Made by a program: the position numbers and the translations under genes. A stretch of 64,000 nucleotides of DNA from Canna indica (Eukaryota > Streptophyta > Magnoliopsida > Zingiberales > Cannaceae), in assembly GCA_034359265.1 (NCBI GenBank), contig CP136894.1:27310501-27374500 (forward strand), read 5' to 3'. The notes under the pieces were generated by a model, which worked only from the letters and a program-made list of their open reading frames with translations, had not been told where the DNA came from and did no database searches. This document shows positions 22,541 through 33,064 of the stretch, piece after piece. The number at the start of each line of letters is the position of its first letter. Within the stretch, counting starts at the first letter, position 1.

Positions 22541-23308
22541 CCCCTCACCTAACTTCTTTAATTCTTCTTGGAAAAATTATTGAGCATTAAAGAAGTCATT
22601 TGAGCCTTCATAAGAATTGATTTGTTGCGCGCCCTTCGCCTCCGTTGACAACATTCCTCGAGCGCCTGCTTCCTTGCTTCCCTCAACTCTGCTGCAATTT
22701 AAAGAGTCATCTGCCTGCAAGTTGGAGGCCTGAAGGCTTGGGAAATGAGCTTTGGTTCATCTTTAAATTCTTAAGCTCTTTTCATTGTATTTGAAGTTTA
22801 TTTGAAACTTATTTTCCATTTATAATAGCTGCTAGGTGTGCTAGGGAAACACTTAGGGAAAACTTTATAGGATTGTGTTTTGCCTAGGTGAATAGAATTG
22901 GGGGGTTCTCAGAGTGGTGAGAAGAGTGTCCTCATTGTATTCAAAGGGAAACACAAACTCTATAAAGTAGTGGTTAGAAATCCTTGGTGAGGAGCCAAGG
23001 TAGTAGAGTAGGCAGTTGGCCGAACCACTATAATTAATCTTGTCTGCGTTGCTTTCTTAATTGCCTTTCATTGTTATTAATATTTGATCACATCTATTAT
23101 CAAGAAACACTTGCACCTAAGTGAAGTTAAGATTGAGTAAATTAAAAGAAAAATATAAGAAAATAATGGGACAAACACTATTCAACCCCTCTTCTAGTGT
23201 CGGGTTTCACACAACACATTGTTGTGTCTTTGCACGTGATCACCATCGGAGCCGCGTTGGACTTAGGAGAGACGAAGGCCTACATCATCCCGACTTAGGC
23301 AAGAACAT

Positions 23309-23325
23309 TTGGCGCCCACCGTGGG
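23309..23325 (+). other. Primer-binding-site region of the Tat-like gypsy element
   Basis: TTGGCGCCCACCGTGGG directly follows the LTR end. This sequence is widely seen after the 5' LTR in plant Tat/RIRE2-like gypsy elements. It supports the plus orientation and the LTR boundary at 23307. Confidence 0.8.
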
Positions 23326-23699
23326 ATCTAGTAAAACTTACCTACTCCACCATAGTAGATACCTAGAGTCAAACTGACGCCGCCGTATAGAGGTATCCAC
23401 CTAGCAGCAGTGTTCCCTTGCTACCGAGAGACGCTAACACGACGAGGAGTGACACTCCAATGTTCACCGACTTAACGCTAGAAGAGATACAACATCTGAT
23501 CCTCGATCTCCAAGTGTAGACCAGAGGCTGTCAGCCCAGGTCGATGCGCTAACGCAATCCAAGGAGCAGCTTACGACCGAGCGCGAGCCCTATCGCTCAG
23601 AGCATGAAGAGGATAGCCACCGCGAGAGAACTGGGAGATCGACCTTGGTCTTCAGAGACGAGATCTACCATACACAACTCTAGAGAGAAGGAACTAGGG

Positions 23700-24357
23700 T
23701 CAATGAGGTCGTTCCTCACCCTGCCATCGACTCATGACCATTCGCGGGACACATCATGAAAGTCCCTCTCCACGACAACTTCAAACTATCGACTACTCTC
23801 CAACCATACGATGGCACGAGAGTGATCCGACCTACCATCTGATGTTGTTCACGATGATGCTTCCCAATGGCGCAACTAACTCCATCATATATGTGCCAAA
23901 CTTTCCCCACTTTCTTGGAGAAGGATGCACTGCTATGGTTCTCTACACTTTCGTTATGATCGGCTCACACCTTCCAGGAGCTCTCCAAAGCCTTCATTAA
24001 CCAGTTCTCCTCATCTTGGATCTACTTCAAGACTGAACACTCCCTTCACTACATCCAGCAGGGACAGAATGAGTTGTTGAGAGTATATCCGAAGAGACTC
24101 AATGCCGTGGCCATGGAAATCCCTAACCTAGAACCTCACGTTGGTTGTACTCCATCAAACACAACCTTAAACCTGGACAATTCACAGACCGGATAGATCA
24201 ATCCAAGCCAAAGACTATGGCCGAGTTCAGGGAGCGGACAATATGCTATATGAGAATGGAAGAACTTAGAGAGGCCAGAAAGGCCGATAGGCAACCCGAC
24301 AAATATAGTCTCGAGGAGAAGAAAGCAAAGAAGCCCGATAAAAAGGGCGAAGAATGA
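23700..24357 (+). pseudogene. Tat-like gypsy gag, broken
   Basis: Read across frames: VPLHDNFKLSTTLQPYDGT, MMLPNGATN, a CQTFPTFLEKDALLWFSTL segment, LSKAFINQFSSSWIYFKTEHSL, then PKTMAEFRERTICYMRMEE and a Lys-rich tail. This is the Retrotrans_gag region of plant gypsy elements; the same motifs occur in the minus-strand copy at 51070-51730. Stops (for example at 24039) and frame changes inactivate it. The region 23330-23700 holds the more variable gag start with no clear motif. Confidence 0.75.
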
Positions 24358-24779
24358 GATCGACGTGAACGAGATAACAACAGATGAGGGAGGTAACCCT
24401 CCCGATATAGCCCCAGATATGACGAATACACTCTGCTAAACACTAAGATGGAGACCATTCTCTGGGAAATTTACAACCAGCAACTCCTCAAGTATCCCAA
24501 CAATGTAGGAAAACAGAAAATCTCACCTAATACCGACAAAGGAAAGGATTGCAAGTTCTATCGCACCTACTGGCATACCACCTAGGGGTGCATGATGCTC
24601 GAATACCAGATCGAACACTACATCAGCCGTAGAAGTCGCAATCGGGACCGACAGGCCTACAGCTCCCAACACCGAAGTTGGAGCAGAACACCGCCCTTGA
24701 GAAAGATTGGAGGCAATAGAGAAAGCAACGGAATAGACCAATAGAGTACTGAAACCAATGGATTTATTGACCAGAAAGC

Positions 24780-25320
24780 TGGAGGATTCGCCGGAGGAGT
24801 CGCTCCGAGCCATCATGGCGATCGACAACGCGACCCGCCCACAAAGGCCTCACGTCAAAACCTCAGTAATATCATTCTATGAATCTGATTTCCAGGGCAT
24901 TGAAAAATCTGCACGACCATGTTGTTAATTCTATAGTCGCTAGCGATTTCATTGTCAAGAAAGTTCTAGTGGACCAAGGAAGCTCAGCCAATATCTTATT
25001 CTACTCTACATTTAGTAAGATGCAGGTGGTTGAAGCTTCACTCCATCCCTACAATGGGATCTTGTCGGGTTCTTAGGAGAATGAGTTAACATCCGAGGCC
25101 ACTCTTGGTTGAGGACGACCTTTAGCTCCCCGCCGAAAATTGCCCCAACCCTTATCATATGATCATGGGGCGACCTTCGCTAAACAACATAGGAGCCGTT
25201 GTATCGACTCCCAACCTAGCGCTTAAATTCTCCATCTCGGAGACAGAAGTGGGAGTGGTTCACGCCGACCACAAAGAGGCCCGCCTGTGCTACAACGAAC
25301 GCTTAAAGCAAAAATTGGCC
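24780..25320 (+). pseudogene. Tat-like gypsy gag end and aspartic protease, broken
   Basis: AGGFAGG marks the end of gag, then AIDNATRP and VISFYESDFQGIEK. The protease core is FIVKKVLVDQGSSANILFYS (24940-25005), with the catalytic Asp in DQGS. Further on, IMGRPSLNNIGAVVSTPNLA, VVHADHKEARLCYNERLK form the usual region between protease and RT. A stop at 25074 and frame changes break it. Close homologues are at 50427-50711 and 44769-44957 on the minus strand. Confidence 0.8.
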
Positions 25321-25324
25321 CGCC

Positions 25325-25431
25325 TATACTATACATTGTATAGTACTAGTCTGTATAGTACTAGCTTGTATAGTACTAACATGTACTGGCTAATCTGTAT
25401 AGTACTAGCATATATTATATTATTATTATTA
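25325..25431. repeat. TGTATAGTACTAG short tandem repeat
   Basis: The unit CTGTATAGTACTAG occurs about five times with small changes, followed by a (TAT)n stretch. It adjoins a MITE-like insert and may belong to it. Confidence 0.5.
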
Positions 25432-26070
25432 TACAATGTTTGGTGCAGACATGTATAATGAGCCTATATAACTTCTTAGTATTTTGATTAATGGAATAAA
25501 TTTTAACTCGTTAGTATTTTAATTAATGAAATAAACTTTTTTATAATACAAAAGAGGTGTTGTGGTTTTAAAAAATATTTTTCATTAAAATATTTCATAG
25601 TTTTTTAATTTAAATTTAGTTTTATAGACTTTGTACAAAAGTCTATAATGCATTAGAGAGTATCTATTTTACGAAAATACCCTTTCCGCATATATAATAT
25701 AATATAATATAATATAATATAAAAATTATATAATATATTTTATCATTAAAAAATATTTCATAAATTAAAATTATATATATTTATATATTTATATTTATTA
25801 TTTTTAAAATTTTGGCGAGGGTAAAATGAGTATCCAAAATATTACGTTTAAAATTTGAAAATTTTCACTTCCAAAATTCGGATTTAGTAATTTCAAATCA
25901 AAAATATGATTTTGAAAAATTGTTGTTTTTCTAATACAACCTAATGATTGGGTCTCATTGTGTATTATTAATCCATGTATTAGTTAATACCCCCTTTTAA
26001 GACTTTCCAAACATTGTATAGTATTATGATAATACAATACATGAGCTTATACATGGTACCAAATGGGCCC
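25432..26070. mobile_element. Tourist-like MITE insertion, about 0.64 kb
   Basis: The right end reads ACATGGTACCAAATGGGCCC followed by TTA (26071-26073). The left, after TTA at 25429-25431, reads TTTGGTGCAGACATGTATAA, an imperfect inverted match to the right end. Inside are AT-rich sequence, a (TATAA)n run at 25688-25722 and no ORF. It separates the gypsy motifs that end in CYNERLK and resume with ERPQPADDLE. TSD and ends suggest PIF/Harbinger (Tourist) type, but the left end is too diverged to be sure. Confidence 0.45.
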
Positions 26071-26084
26071 TTAGTGTTCTGCAT

Positions 26085-26840
26085 ACAAAAACATCCAAAT
26101 GTATCTGAATTGAACCCAAGCGGAGATGTCCAAGAACGGCCCCAGCCCGCCGATGACCTGGAACTTGTACAAATCCAGGGCCTCCATCGATAGGTGACAT
26201 TCATTGGAGCTTGCCTACCAACTAAGCTCAAAACTCAACTCGGCATTCTACTCAGAAGCAACGCCAACCTATTTGCATGGACGTCAACCGACATGCTAGA
26301 CCCTAGAGTCATCTGCCAGAAGCTCGCCATCAATTCCCGAGTCAAGCCTGTGCACAATAGATATTATAAACTATAACTATATATATATTAAGTATATTAC
26401 ATATATTAAATAATTAAGTAATTACACTAATACTAAACTAAGTTTTTTACTACTAAAACTAATAAATTAATAAATAAAAATCTTAACTTAATTACATTAC
26501 AATTATTGAAATTACAATTCCTTAAATTAACTTTTTTATTTTTCATTTGATTTTCATATTATCAATTTATTATTTTATTTAAGTTTAAGCTAAGCATTTA
26601 AGTAAGTTAAGAGTAAGCAAACATCTCTAAAAGAGACCGAAGCTACTCAAAGCATATTTCACCAAAGAGATCATATTCACCACATAGCTTGTAATTTGTG
26701 AATGTCGTGATGGTTAAGAAGAGTTCTCGAAAGTGGCGGATGCGTGTAGACTTCACCCACCTAAACAAAGCATGCCCAATGGACTCCTACCCGCTCTTAA
26801 GCAAAGGCAAACTTGTCGATGACTCCTAGGCATACCACTA
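26085..26840 (+). pseudogene. Tat-like gypsy linker and start of reverse transcriptase
   Basis: ERPQPADDLELVQIQ, CLPTKLKTQLGILLRSNANLFAW and KLAINSRVKPVHN match the linker before RT. After the AT-rich insert (26356-26627) come KLLKAYFTKEIIFTT, VNVVMVKKSSRKWRMRVDF and TDLNKACP-like THLNKACPMDSYPLL, RT motifs 1 to A. The frame stops at 26826-26828. The reading continues at 32095 after the chromovirus-like insertion. Confidence 0.8.
26356..26627. mobile_element. AT-rich insert in the gypsy RT, no clear ends
   Basis: About 270 bp, almost entirely A and T, separate VKPVHN from the KLLKAYFTKE motif that normally follows within some 20 residues. No ORF is present. Convincing inverted repeats or target duplications were not found, so the type is unknown. 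Confidence 0.4.
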
Positions 26841-27241
26841 TGATACGAGTGCGTAACCGTATCAGATCAGATCTGGGATGAGAAGAAGAGATAGAGAGAA
26901 GAGAGATCGGGAGGAGAGTAGAACGAGATTAAGAAGAACTGGGTTGATATTAAGCAAATGCATAATCCTCATCTTACAGCTACAACTCTTATTTATAGTC
27001 TCCTGTTAATTACACATCCTCAACTTATTAATGCGTAATGTAATCTTCCAAGTGACGTGGCCATCTTCTTATTCGCGCTCGGGTCCCACGGTCTGGCTCA
27101 GCTGCCTCCGTGGTGATGTGACTAGCGTCTACATTCCCTGCGCGTTCTGGTGACGCTCCACGTGCATTGCCCGTCGTGACGAGACTGGCGTCTACGTCCC
27201 CTGCACTCACTAGAGGTGCTTCACGTGCCACACTCGTGACA
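26841..27241 (-). repeat. 3' LTR of the chromovirus-like element
   Basis: 401 bp; pairs with 31689-32094. It contains a minus-strand TATA-like GACTATAAATAAG near 26990-27000 (also in the other LTR). The pol reading frame runs across its inner edge. Confidence 0.95.
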
Positions 27242-27432
27242 ATACCCCCATCTGCTAGACGAACCTTGTCCTCAAGGTTATGAGAAGGATCCCCAGCTAA
27301 CAGAGGAATGGGAGTGACCTGAATCTCCGCCTGACCTTTGCAAGGCTTGAGCTTGGAGACATGAAATATTAGGTGCAAAATCGCTGATGCGGACAGATCA
27401 ACTTTGTAGGTAACCTCTCCAACCTTATTCAT
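27028..27432 (-). CDS. Pol C-terminal tail, chromodomain apparently missing
   Basis: Begins NKVGEVTYKVDL, then HLIFHVSKLKPCKG, the GPY/F-type end of a chromoviral integrase. Normally a spacer, a chromodomain of about 50 residues and a short tail follow. Here IPLLAGDP runs within a few residues into SHNLEDKVRLADGGI, which resembles the tail found after the chromodomain. An in-frame deletion of the chromodomain is inferred. The frame continues about 70 residues into the 3' LTR. In chromoviruses the chromodomain guides integration to heterochromatin. Confidence 0.6.
   Translation of the reverse strand: MNKVGEVTYKVDLSASAILHLIFHVSKLKPCKGQAEIQVTPIPLLAGDPSHNLEDKVRLADGGIVTSVAREAPLVSAGDVDASLVTTGNARGASPERAGNVDASHITTEAAEPDRGTRARIRRWPRHLEDYITH
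27242..27256 (-). other. Polypurine tract of the chromovirus-like element
   Basis: The minus strand reads GCAGATGGGGGTATT directly before the 3' LTR (TGTCACGAG). Position and purine run fit the plus-strand primer. Confidence 0.7.
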
Positions 27433-27615
27433 GACCCTGAAGGGTCCGAAGTACCTTGAGCTTAGCTTATGCTATTTTTGAAGCCGCACTCACAGCTGCC
27501 GATATGGTTGGAGCTTGATGTACACCCAGTTTCTGACTTGATAGTTGACCTCTCTCCAACGCTGATCCGCTTGACCTTTCATGCGTTGCTGTGATTGAAG
27601 CAAGTTGGCCTTCAG

Positions 27616-28350
27616 TTACTTCAATATTTCCTCTCGCTTCTCCATTTCCTGCTCTACCACCTTATTAGTCGTCGACCCCGTTAAATACTGTAGTAAGGTT
27701 GGAGGCTCCCGACCATATAATGCCTTGAAAGGAGTCATCTCGGGTGCTGATTGGTAGGCAGTATTGTACCAGTACTCAACCCACGACATATACTTCTTCC
27801 ACGACTTAGGCTCATCAGAGGCAAAGCTGCGAAGATACATCACTAAGCACTTGTTTAAAACCTGTGTTTGACCATCTGTCTGCGGACGATATGCTGAACT
27901 AAACTTGAGTTCTGTTCCCTGTAAGCGCGCGAGTTCCTTCCAAACTTCCCCGACGAAGTGGCAATCCCGGTCACTGACTATGGAGCGAGGGACGCCGTGA
28001 TGTTTGATAACTCCGTCCACCAAAATCTCAGCTACTTTCTCACTTGTATAGCTTCTTGGCAAGGCCATGAAATGGCCGTATTTTGTGAGTCTGTCAATGA
28101 CCACCAGTATGTCAATTTTCCCTTCCGGCGGTGGCAGGTTAGTGATAAAGTCCATTGTGATGTCCTCGAAGACCTCTTCAGGAATCGGCAGTGGCTGCAG
28201 TAGACCTGCCGGGGATAATTGTTCTGCCTTCATTCTCTGGCACACCTGGCATTCTTTAACAGAGACGTCTACGTCTCGACGCATACCTTTCCGGTGGAAG
28301 CTGGCTGCAATTCTCCGATATGTTCTGTCGATTCTGGAATGCCCCCCCAA
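27616..28350 (-). CDS. Integrase of the chromovirus-like element
   Basis: 244 open residues start at GGHSRIDRTYRRI, the end of the HHCC zinc finger (CQVCQR retained). The catalytic core has MDFITNLP (first Asp), VIDRLTKYGHF, IVSDRD (second Asp) and AYRPQTDGQTQVLNKCL, where the usual catalytic Glu position after QT lies at about TQVLN: the Glu of the usual QTEVVNR is Gln-Val here, so the third acid seems lost. The frame is separated by stops from RT (28525) and from the C-terminal part (27432). Confidence 0.85.
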   Translation of the reverse strand: MGGHSRIDRTYRRIAASFHRKGMRRDVDVSVKECQVCQRMKAEQLSPAGLLQPLPIPEEVFEDITMDFITNLPPPEGKIDILVVIDRLTKYGHFMALPRSYTSEKVAEILVDGVIKHHGVPRSIVSDRDCHFVGEVWKELARLQGTELKFSSAYRPQTDGQTQVLNKCLVMYLRSFASDEPKSWKKYMSWVEYWYNTAYQSAPEMTPFKALYGREPPTLLQYLTGSTTNKVVEQEMEKREEILK

Positions 28351-28525
28351 CTACTGAATCATGGTATTCCTTCAAGATGGTCGCCCGTATTGCCCCATCT
28401 TCGGGTACTGACACCTTCTTTTTATACATCACGATGCCATTTTGTATAGTTTAATGTCCACTCACCTCTCTTCCATTTTTAATATCAGACTGCAACTTCT
28501 GTAACTGGAGGTCCTGTTGGTTCGC

Positions 28526-30109
28526 CTATTTAATCCTCTCCAGCACTCCGGAGACTGGTTGTAGCAACACCATATATTGACTGGTGAATTGGCAGGACAA
28601 GGCATCAGCGTCTGTGTTCAGCTTTTCGGCCTTGTACTTCACCTCAAAGTCGTAGCCGAGCAACTTACTCAGCCATCTCTGTTGCTCTGGAGTGTGGATG
28701 ACTTGGGAAGTCATTTCATTTAGAGATTGTTGATCGGTGATAATGGTGAATCTCCTGCCCAGCAGGTACTGTCGCCACTTGCCGACTGCTTGAGTGATTG
28801 CACACATCTCGCGATGGTATGCGGAAGCTCCTTGAAGATGAGGGGATAATTTCTGACTGAAGTAAGCAATTGACTTACCATTTTGAGTCAAGACGGCTCC
28901 TATTCCCACTCCTGATGCGTCAGTCCCTACTTCAAAGCTCCCGCTGAAGTTGAGCAGGGTTAAGATTGGAGCTTTACTCAGTAGTTCCTTAAGGTGTTCA
29001 AAAGCCCGTTGTGTTCCAGTCGTCCAACAGAAGTCCCCTTTGCATAATAAGTCCGAGAGTGGTGCCACAATGCTTGAAAAACCCTTTATAAAGCGGCGGT
29101 AATACCCCGCAAGCCCGAGGAAGCCCCTTACTCCTCGGAGGTCTATAGGAGGTGGCCATGCTTGAATTGCCACCACCTTACTCGGATCAACTTGCAGTCC
29201 CTCTGAGGACAAGAAATGTCTTAGATACTCAATCCTAGCACACCCAAAAGAGCACTTGTCGCGGTTCGCTACCAACTTTTGATGTTGGAGCGTCTGCAAC
29301 ACCACTTCTACATGCTTGAGATGCTCCTTATAATTGCCACTGTAGACGAGGATATCGTCAAAGAACACCAACACAAATTTGCGGAGGTAGGGTTGAAAGA
29401 TGTGGTTCATAGTGGCATGAAAGGTTGATGGAGCGTTAGTTAACCCAAATGGCATTACTAAGAACTCGTAATGGCCTTCATGAGTTCTAAATGCCGTTTT
29501 TGACACATCCGCAGTGGTGACTCTTATTTGGTGGTATCCTGCGAGTAGATCAAGTTTGGAAAACACTATCGCCTTCCCCAGTTCATCGAAGAGTTCATCG
29601 GCAGTGGGAATGGGAAATTGCTCCTTCACCGTCACTGCGTTGAGTGCCCGGTAATCCACACAGAAGCGCCATGTGCCAATTTTCTTTTTAACCGATTGTA
29701 CCGACGAAGAAAATGGACTTCTACTGTGTTGTATTATTCCCCTCGTCACCATCTGCCGTACATGCCGCTCAATCTCAGCCTTTTGATAGTGCGGGTACCG
29801 ATAGGGACGCACGTTGATGGGGGTTTGTTGCAACGATAAGTGGATTTGATGATCAGTAATCCTCGTCGGAGGAAGGCCTTGTGGTTTCATGAACACTCTC
29901 GGATATTGTTCTAATAATTTGCCCATTTCTTTGTCTTCTTTGCCATCCCCCAGTTGTTCCATCGGACGCAGCTCCAGGTGGTATAACTCGGCTATTGATT
30001 GGATACCATATAACCTTCTCAATGTTTGATAGACTATTGGTTTCGCTGACTGACTCTGCTCTCTCTTCCACAAATGTTTCCGGCCATGCAATTGAAATTT
30101 GCTGCGCAT
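28526..30109 (-). CDS. Reverse transcriptase and RNase H of the chromovirus-like element
   Basis: A 527-residue open frame. RT motifs: WRFCVDYRALNAVT, FSKLDLLAGYHQIR, FLVMPFGLTNAPSTF, VFFDDILVYS (catalytic DD), then FLGLAGYYRRFI. RNase H follows: FEVGTDASGVGIGAVL, YFSQKLSPHLQ and TDQQSLNEM (D-E-D type residues kept), ending near DADALSCQF (usual DALSR). This part makes cDNA from the element's RNA and is the best preserved pol segment in the window. It overlaps the protease-linker frame (29853-30230) with a frame change. Confidence 0.9.
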   Translation of the reverse strand: MRSKFQLHGRKHLWKREQSQSAKPIVYQTLRRLYGIQSIAELYHLELRPMEQLGDGKEDKEMGKLLEQYPRVFMKPQGLPPTRITDHQIHLSLQQTPINVRPYRYPHYQKAEIERHVRQMVTRGIIQHSRSPFSSSVQSVKKKIGTWRFCVDYRALNAVTVKEQFPIPTADELFDELGKAIVFSKLDLLAGYHQIRVTTADVSKTAFRTHEGHYEFLVMPFGLTNAPSTFHATMNHIFQPYLRKFVLVFFDDILVYSGNYKEHLKHVEVVLQTLQHQKLVANRDKCSFGCARIEYLRHFLSSEGLQVDPSKVVAIQAWPPPIDLRGVRGFLGLAGYYRRFIKGFSSIVAPLSDLLCKGDFCWTTGTQRAFEHLKELLSKAPILTLLNFSGSFEVGTDASGVGIGAVLTQNGKSIAYFSQKLSPHLQGASAYHREMCAITQAVGKWRQYLLGRRFTIITDQQSLNEMTSQVIHTPEQQRWLSKLLGYDFEVKYKAEKLNTDADALSCQFTSQYMVLLQPVSGVLERIK

Positions 30110-30902
30110 AATCCATCAACACAGGTCCTAGTGTGGCCATCCAGGCCACCCCTAGCACCACTTCGGAACCCTTAATTGGCAAGATGTAGAAGTCAACTTC
30201 AACATCAGTCTCATGTATCACCAACTTCAAATGACGGGTGATTCCCTCACACTATACACGGGCTCCATTGCCCACCATAACCCCGAAGTTTGGTGCAGGC
30301 TCTACTTACAGTCCCAGATGTTTAGCTACTCGGGTTTGAATAAAGTTATGGGTACTTCCCCCATCTAATAAAATTTGCACTTCCCTTCCTGCCACCAGGC
30401 CCCGAAAGCATAGTGTTGTTGGCAGAAAACATTCGGATAAAGCGTTGAATGATATCAAGGATTGCTCTGAAGGTTCGGCTTCACCTGCTTCATCCGCCTG
30501 CTCTAGCTTCACCCTTTCATCCATGGGCTTGGACTTTGAGCCATCATCCAACATAAACAACTGGGGGGATGGACATTTGTGCCCCCACGTACACTTCTCA
30601 TCACAGTAAAAACACATACCCTGTTCCTTTCTCTTTTGATCCTCTGCCGACGTGATCCGCCGCAAGTTGGGTCGAGAACTCTTCACTCGGTCACTAGGTG
30701 TCGTTCGTCCCGCATACGATGTTGGTGGTGATACCTTATTGAGTGATACAGATGGGGAAAAACTTCGGGTGGGTGTAGGCAGAATACCTGCGGCCCTCGA
30801 AGGTGAGTTCACTGCTTGAAACTGTCGGGTAGCCAGCATCTTTGCTTCATGTCTTTTTGCGAGAGTCATTGCTTCATGCATGGACTCGGGTTGGTGAATC
30901 AT
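29853..30902 (-). pseudogene. Gag end, zinc knuckle and protease of the chromovirus-like element
   Basis: From 30902: HQPESMHEAMTLAKRHEAK (gag), then a zinc knuckle CFYCDEKCTWGHKC, then the protease region VQILLDGGSTHNFIQTRVA, where the usual D-S-G-S-T is D-G-G-S-T. A stop at 30306 is followed in the same region by GVMVGNG, LKLVIHETDVEVDFYILPI and VLGVAWMATLGPVLMDY. Stops near 30250 and 30306 and a frame change before RT indicate decay. Confidence 0.8.
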
Positions 30903-31622
30903 TACCTCTGCCTTGATGTCACCTCATAACCCAAAGATGAAGTTGTTAATCAAGAAACATTCCGGCAACTGGGTGGTTCGAAGGGCCATGTCCTTGAACC
31001 GACCTTCGTATTCCTCGACGGTCGACACTTGAACTAGCTTAGTGAGTTGTCCTTCCTACAGCTCCAGATCAGTTGGTTCGAATCGCCGATGGATCTCCTC
31101 CACCAGGTGGCGCCAGCCGGTGAGTTGCTTCCGGCGTTGCATCCAGCGGAACCATTTTTTTGCCGTTCCCTCCATGCGGAAAGACGACATCATCACTTGG
31201 TGTTGATCTTTCGTCGTGTAGAACTCGAAGAAGTTTTCAGCAAAGGCAATCCAATCCTCTGCATCACTCCCATTGAAGATTGGCAGTTCAACTTGAGGTG
31301 GTTTCGGGGGAAATGGGAACTCGTCCTCGTCGCCATCCCCTCAGGGTCCTTTTCCCCGATTCGCAAATTCACCACCTCCGGATCCCGATGCCTCACTTTT
31401 GGGCTTAGTCAGGTAAACTATTTGAGAATTCAAAAATGCGATCTGACAAGTTACATTTTGGAGAAGCTTCTGCTGTGACTCCATGGATTGGTGTTGGAGT
31501 TCCAGGGTCTGCTGTTGCGCTTCTAGATTGGCTTGCAGACTTCCCAGCACCTGGCCGTGCCTAGAACTCACCTCATGAAGAACCTTCAATGATTCAACCA
31601 CCTCTTGTCCACGAGTTTCCAT
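30903..31622 (-). pseudogene. Gag of the chromovirus-like element, broken
   Basis: The first ATG inside the element is at 31622 (METRGQEVVES). A Gln-rich probable coiled coil follows (LQANLEAQQQTLELQHQSME). Other frames then give FPPKPPQVELPIFNGSDAED, FRMEGTAKKWFRWM and ALRTTQLPECFLINNFIFGL, the Retrotrans_gag region. A stop at 31341 and in-frame stops near 31050 and 30935 break it. Confidence 0.75.
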
Positions 31623-31670
31623 CGCCCTCGTCGTCGTGCGCTGATCGGATCTGATCGAAACTTCTGACGA

Positions 31671-31688
31671 TCTCAATGAAAGCACCAA
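31671..31688 (-). other. Primer-binding-site region of the chromovirus-like element
   Basis: The minus strand reads TTGGTGCTTTCATTGAGA immediately after the 5' LTR. This sequence is common at the same place in plant gypsy elements. Confidence 0.6.
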
Positions 31689-32094
31689 TGATACGAGTGT
31701 GTAACCGTATCAGATCAGATCAGATCTGGGATGATAAGAAGAAATAGAGAGAAGAGAGATCGGGAGGAGAGTAGAACGAGATTAAGAAGAACTGGGTTGA
31801 TATTAAGCAAATGCATAATCCTTTTCTTACAGCTACAACTCTTATTTATAGTCTCCTGTTAACTACACATCCTCAACTTATTAATGTGTAATGTAATCTT
31901 CCAAGTGACGTGGCCATCTTCTTATTCGCGCTCGGGTCCCACGGTCTAGCTCAGCTACCTCCGTGGTGATGTGACTAGCGTCTACGTTCCCTGCACGTTC
32001 TGGTGACGCTCCACGTGCATCGCCCATCGTGACGAGACTGGCGTCTACGTCCCCTGCACTCACTGGAGTTGCTTCATGTGCCACACTCGTGACA
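31689..32094 (-). repeat. 5' LTR of the chromovirus-like element
   Basis: 406 bp; near-identical to 26841-27241. It carries one extra ATCAG unit near its start (plus-strand view). Confidence 0.95.
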
Positions 32095-32240
32095 CACTAC
32101 CCAAGTTTCATAGATGCATACTCAGGCTACAAGCAGATTCGAATGCACCCCGAAGACGAGGAAAAAATAGTCTTCATCATGGAGCACACCAACTTATGTT
32201 ATAAGGTGATGCCCTTTGGGCTAAAGAATGCATCTATTAC
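32095..32240 (+). pseudogene. Tat-like gypsy RT segment between two insertions
   Basis: SFIDAYSGYKQIRMHPEDEE and YKVMPFGLKNASIT are RT motifs A to B, directly continuing the segment that ends at 26840. The next motif (NKVF, EVYVDDM) resumes at 40286 after the copia-like solo LTR. Confidence 0.85.
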
Positions 32241-32774
32241 TATTGGGTCAGCAAGGACCGGGCAAACAACAAAAAATTTACACGCAGTGAAAATAAAACC
32301 GATCCTCTACCCAAATGGATCCATGCATCTCGGGTAAATCGATGCTATGTCAAAAGTTTTACCTTTGAAGACCAAACTTTGGTTTCTGCTCTGCAAGTCC
32401 AAGAACACAATCTCGCTTCACATCCAAAGTGCTGCCAAGCGACGAACACCCTCTGCGGTTAGCACACGGACAAACGCGATGAACTGGGCGTGGCTCTCTC
32501 TGAAATCCTTTCGATTTGGACAAGCACAGAACTCCTTCCGTGCTCTTCTCTCTCTATCTCTCTTTGGCGGAGGTTGGTTGCCACAAAGGGAACTCGACTT
32601 CCTTCAAAAGGAGCTTGGCTTCCTTTAACAATGAGGTCGGCAGCCACCAGGAGATGATCATACACCCATCTAAGCCATAGTCGGGTATTTATAGACGTGT
32701 CAATCATATTGATCGAGTCGTCTCAAACGACTTTAATGCCCGAATAAAATATATACATAATAACAATTATCAAG

Positions 32775-33028
32775 GGGTAATTACCTGAATATATCCTGAA
32801 TTATGGACTTTGTCTCAAATATATCCTGAACTTTGACTTCACCAAATTGCATCCTCAACTATCACATTTATATCAATTGCATTCCTCCGTCAAAATTTTG
32901 TCAGCTACCCCATTAACCCTATGACGTGGCATGCACATGTGTATTAAAAAACAATTTTGTATTCAAAACTGATTAATTTTTTATTCAACACCTTTTTGAT
33001 GTCCACGTGTTCTGCACACGTGGATTAA
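32775..33028 (+). repeat. Left terminal inverted repeat of the Pack-MULE
   Basis: Pairs with 36990-37243. Its inner end carries TCCACGTGTTCTGCACACGTGGA-type palindromic sequence (33002-33024) with two CACGTG cores. Confidence 0.9.
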
Positions 33029-33064
33029 AAAAACTTTTAAAAAAAACATGAATAAAAGGATGGC

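Larger units (their letters stand above)
21781..23216 (+). mobile_element. Solo copia-like LTR inside the gypsy LTR
   Basis: Runs from TGTTGGTTTAAGG to TTTCACACAACA. The flanks are CGTTG (21776-21780) and CATTG (23217-23221), a 5-bp duplication with one difference. The start, the internal palindrome cluster (22110-22480), the TATA-like box and the end (ACACTATTCAACCCCTC near 23176) parallel the solo LTR at 37687-39522. No internal domain remains, so it formed by LTR-LTR recombination. Confidence 0.85.
21430..23307 (+). repeat. 5' LTR (partial) of the Tat-like gypsy element
   Basis: Bases 21433-21775 and 23222-23307 align with the LTR at 45743-46135 (AGATCGAGCCAA, GGGGGCTCCA, CATATCCCC, ATCATCGCCAAACATCC, CATCAGGTGTACACTCGATT). 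The two parts are separated by a solo copia LTR. The LTR ends GCAAGAACA at 23307, directly before the PBS. The 5' part of the LTR is missing. Confidence 0.7.
26841..32094 (-). mobile_element. Chromovirus-like Ty3/gypsy element with both LTRs
   Basis: TGATACGAGTG...CTCGTGACA on the plus strand, flanked by an exact 5-bp duplication CACTA (26836-26840 and 32095-32099). The LTRs are 401 and 406 bp and differ at about 16 positions, mostly transitions, plus one 5-bp indel, that is about 4%. With a plant rate near 1.3e-8 per site per year this suggests an age around 1.5 million years. The order on the minus strand is LTR, PBS-like site, gag, protease, RT, RNase H, integrase, C-terminal tail, PPT, LTR. 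It inserted into the RT of the older Tat-like element. Confidence 0.95.
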
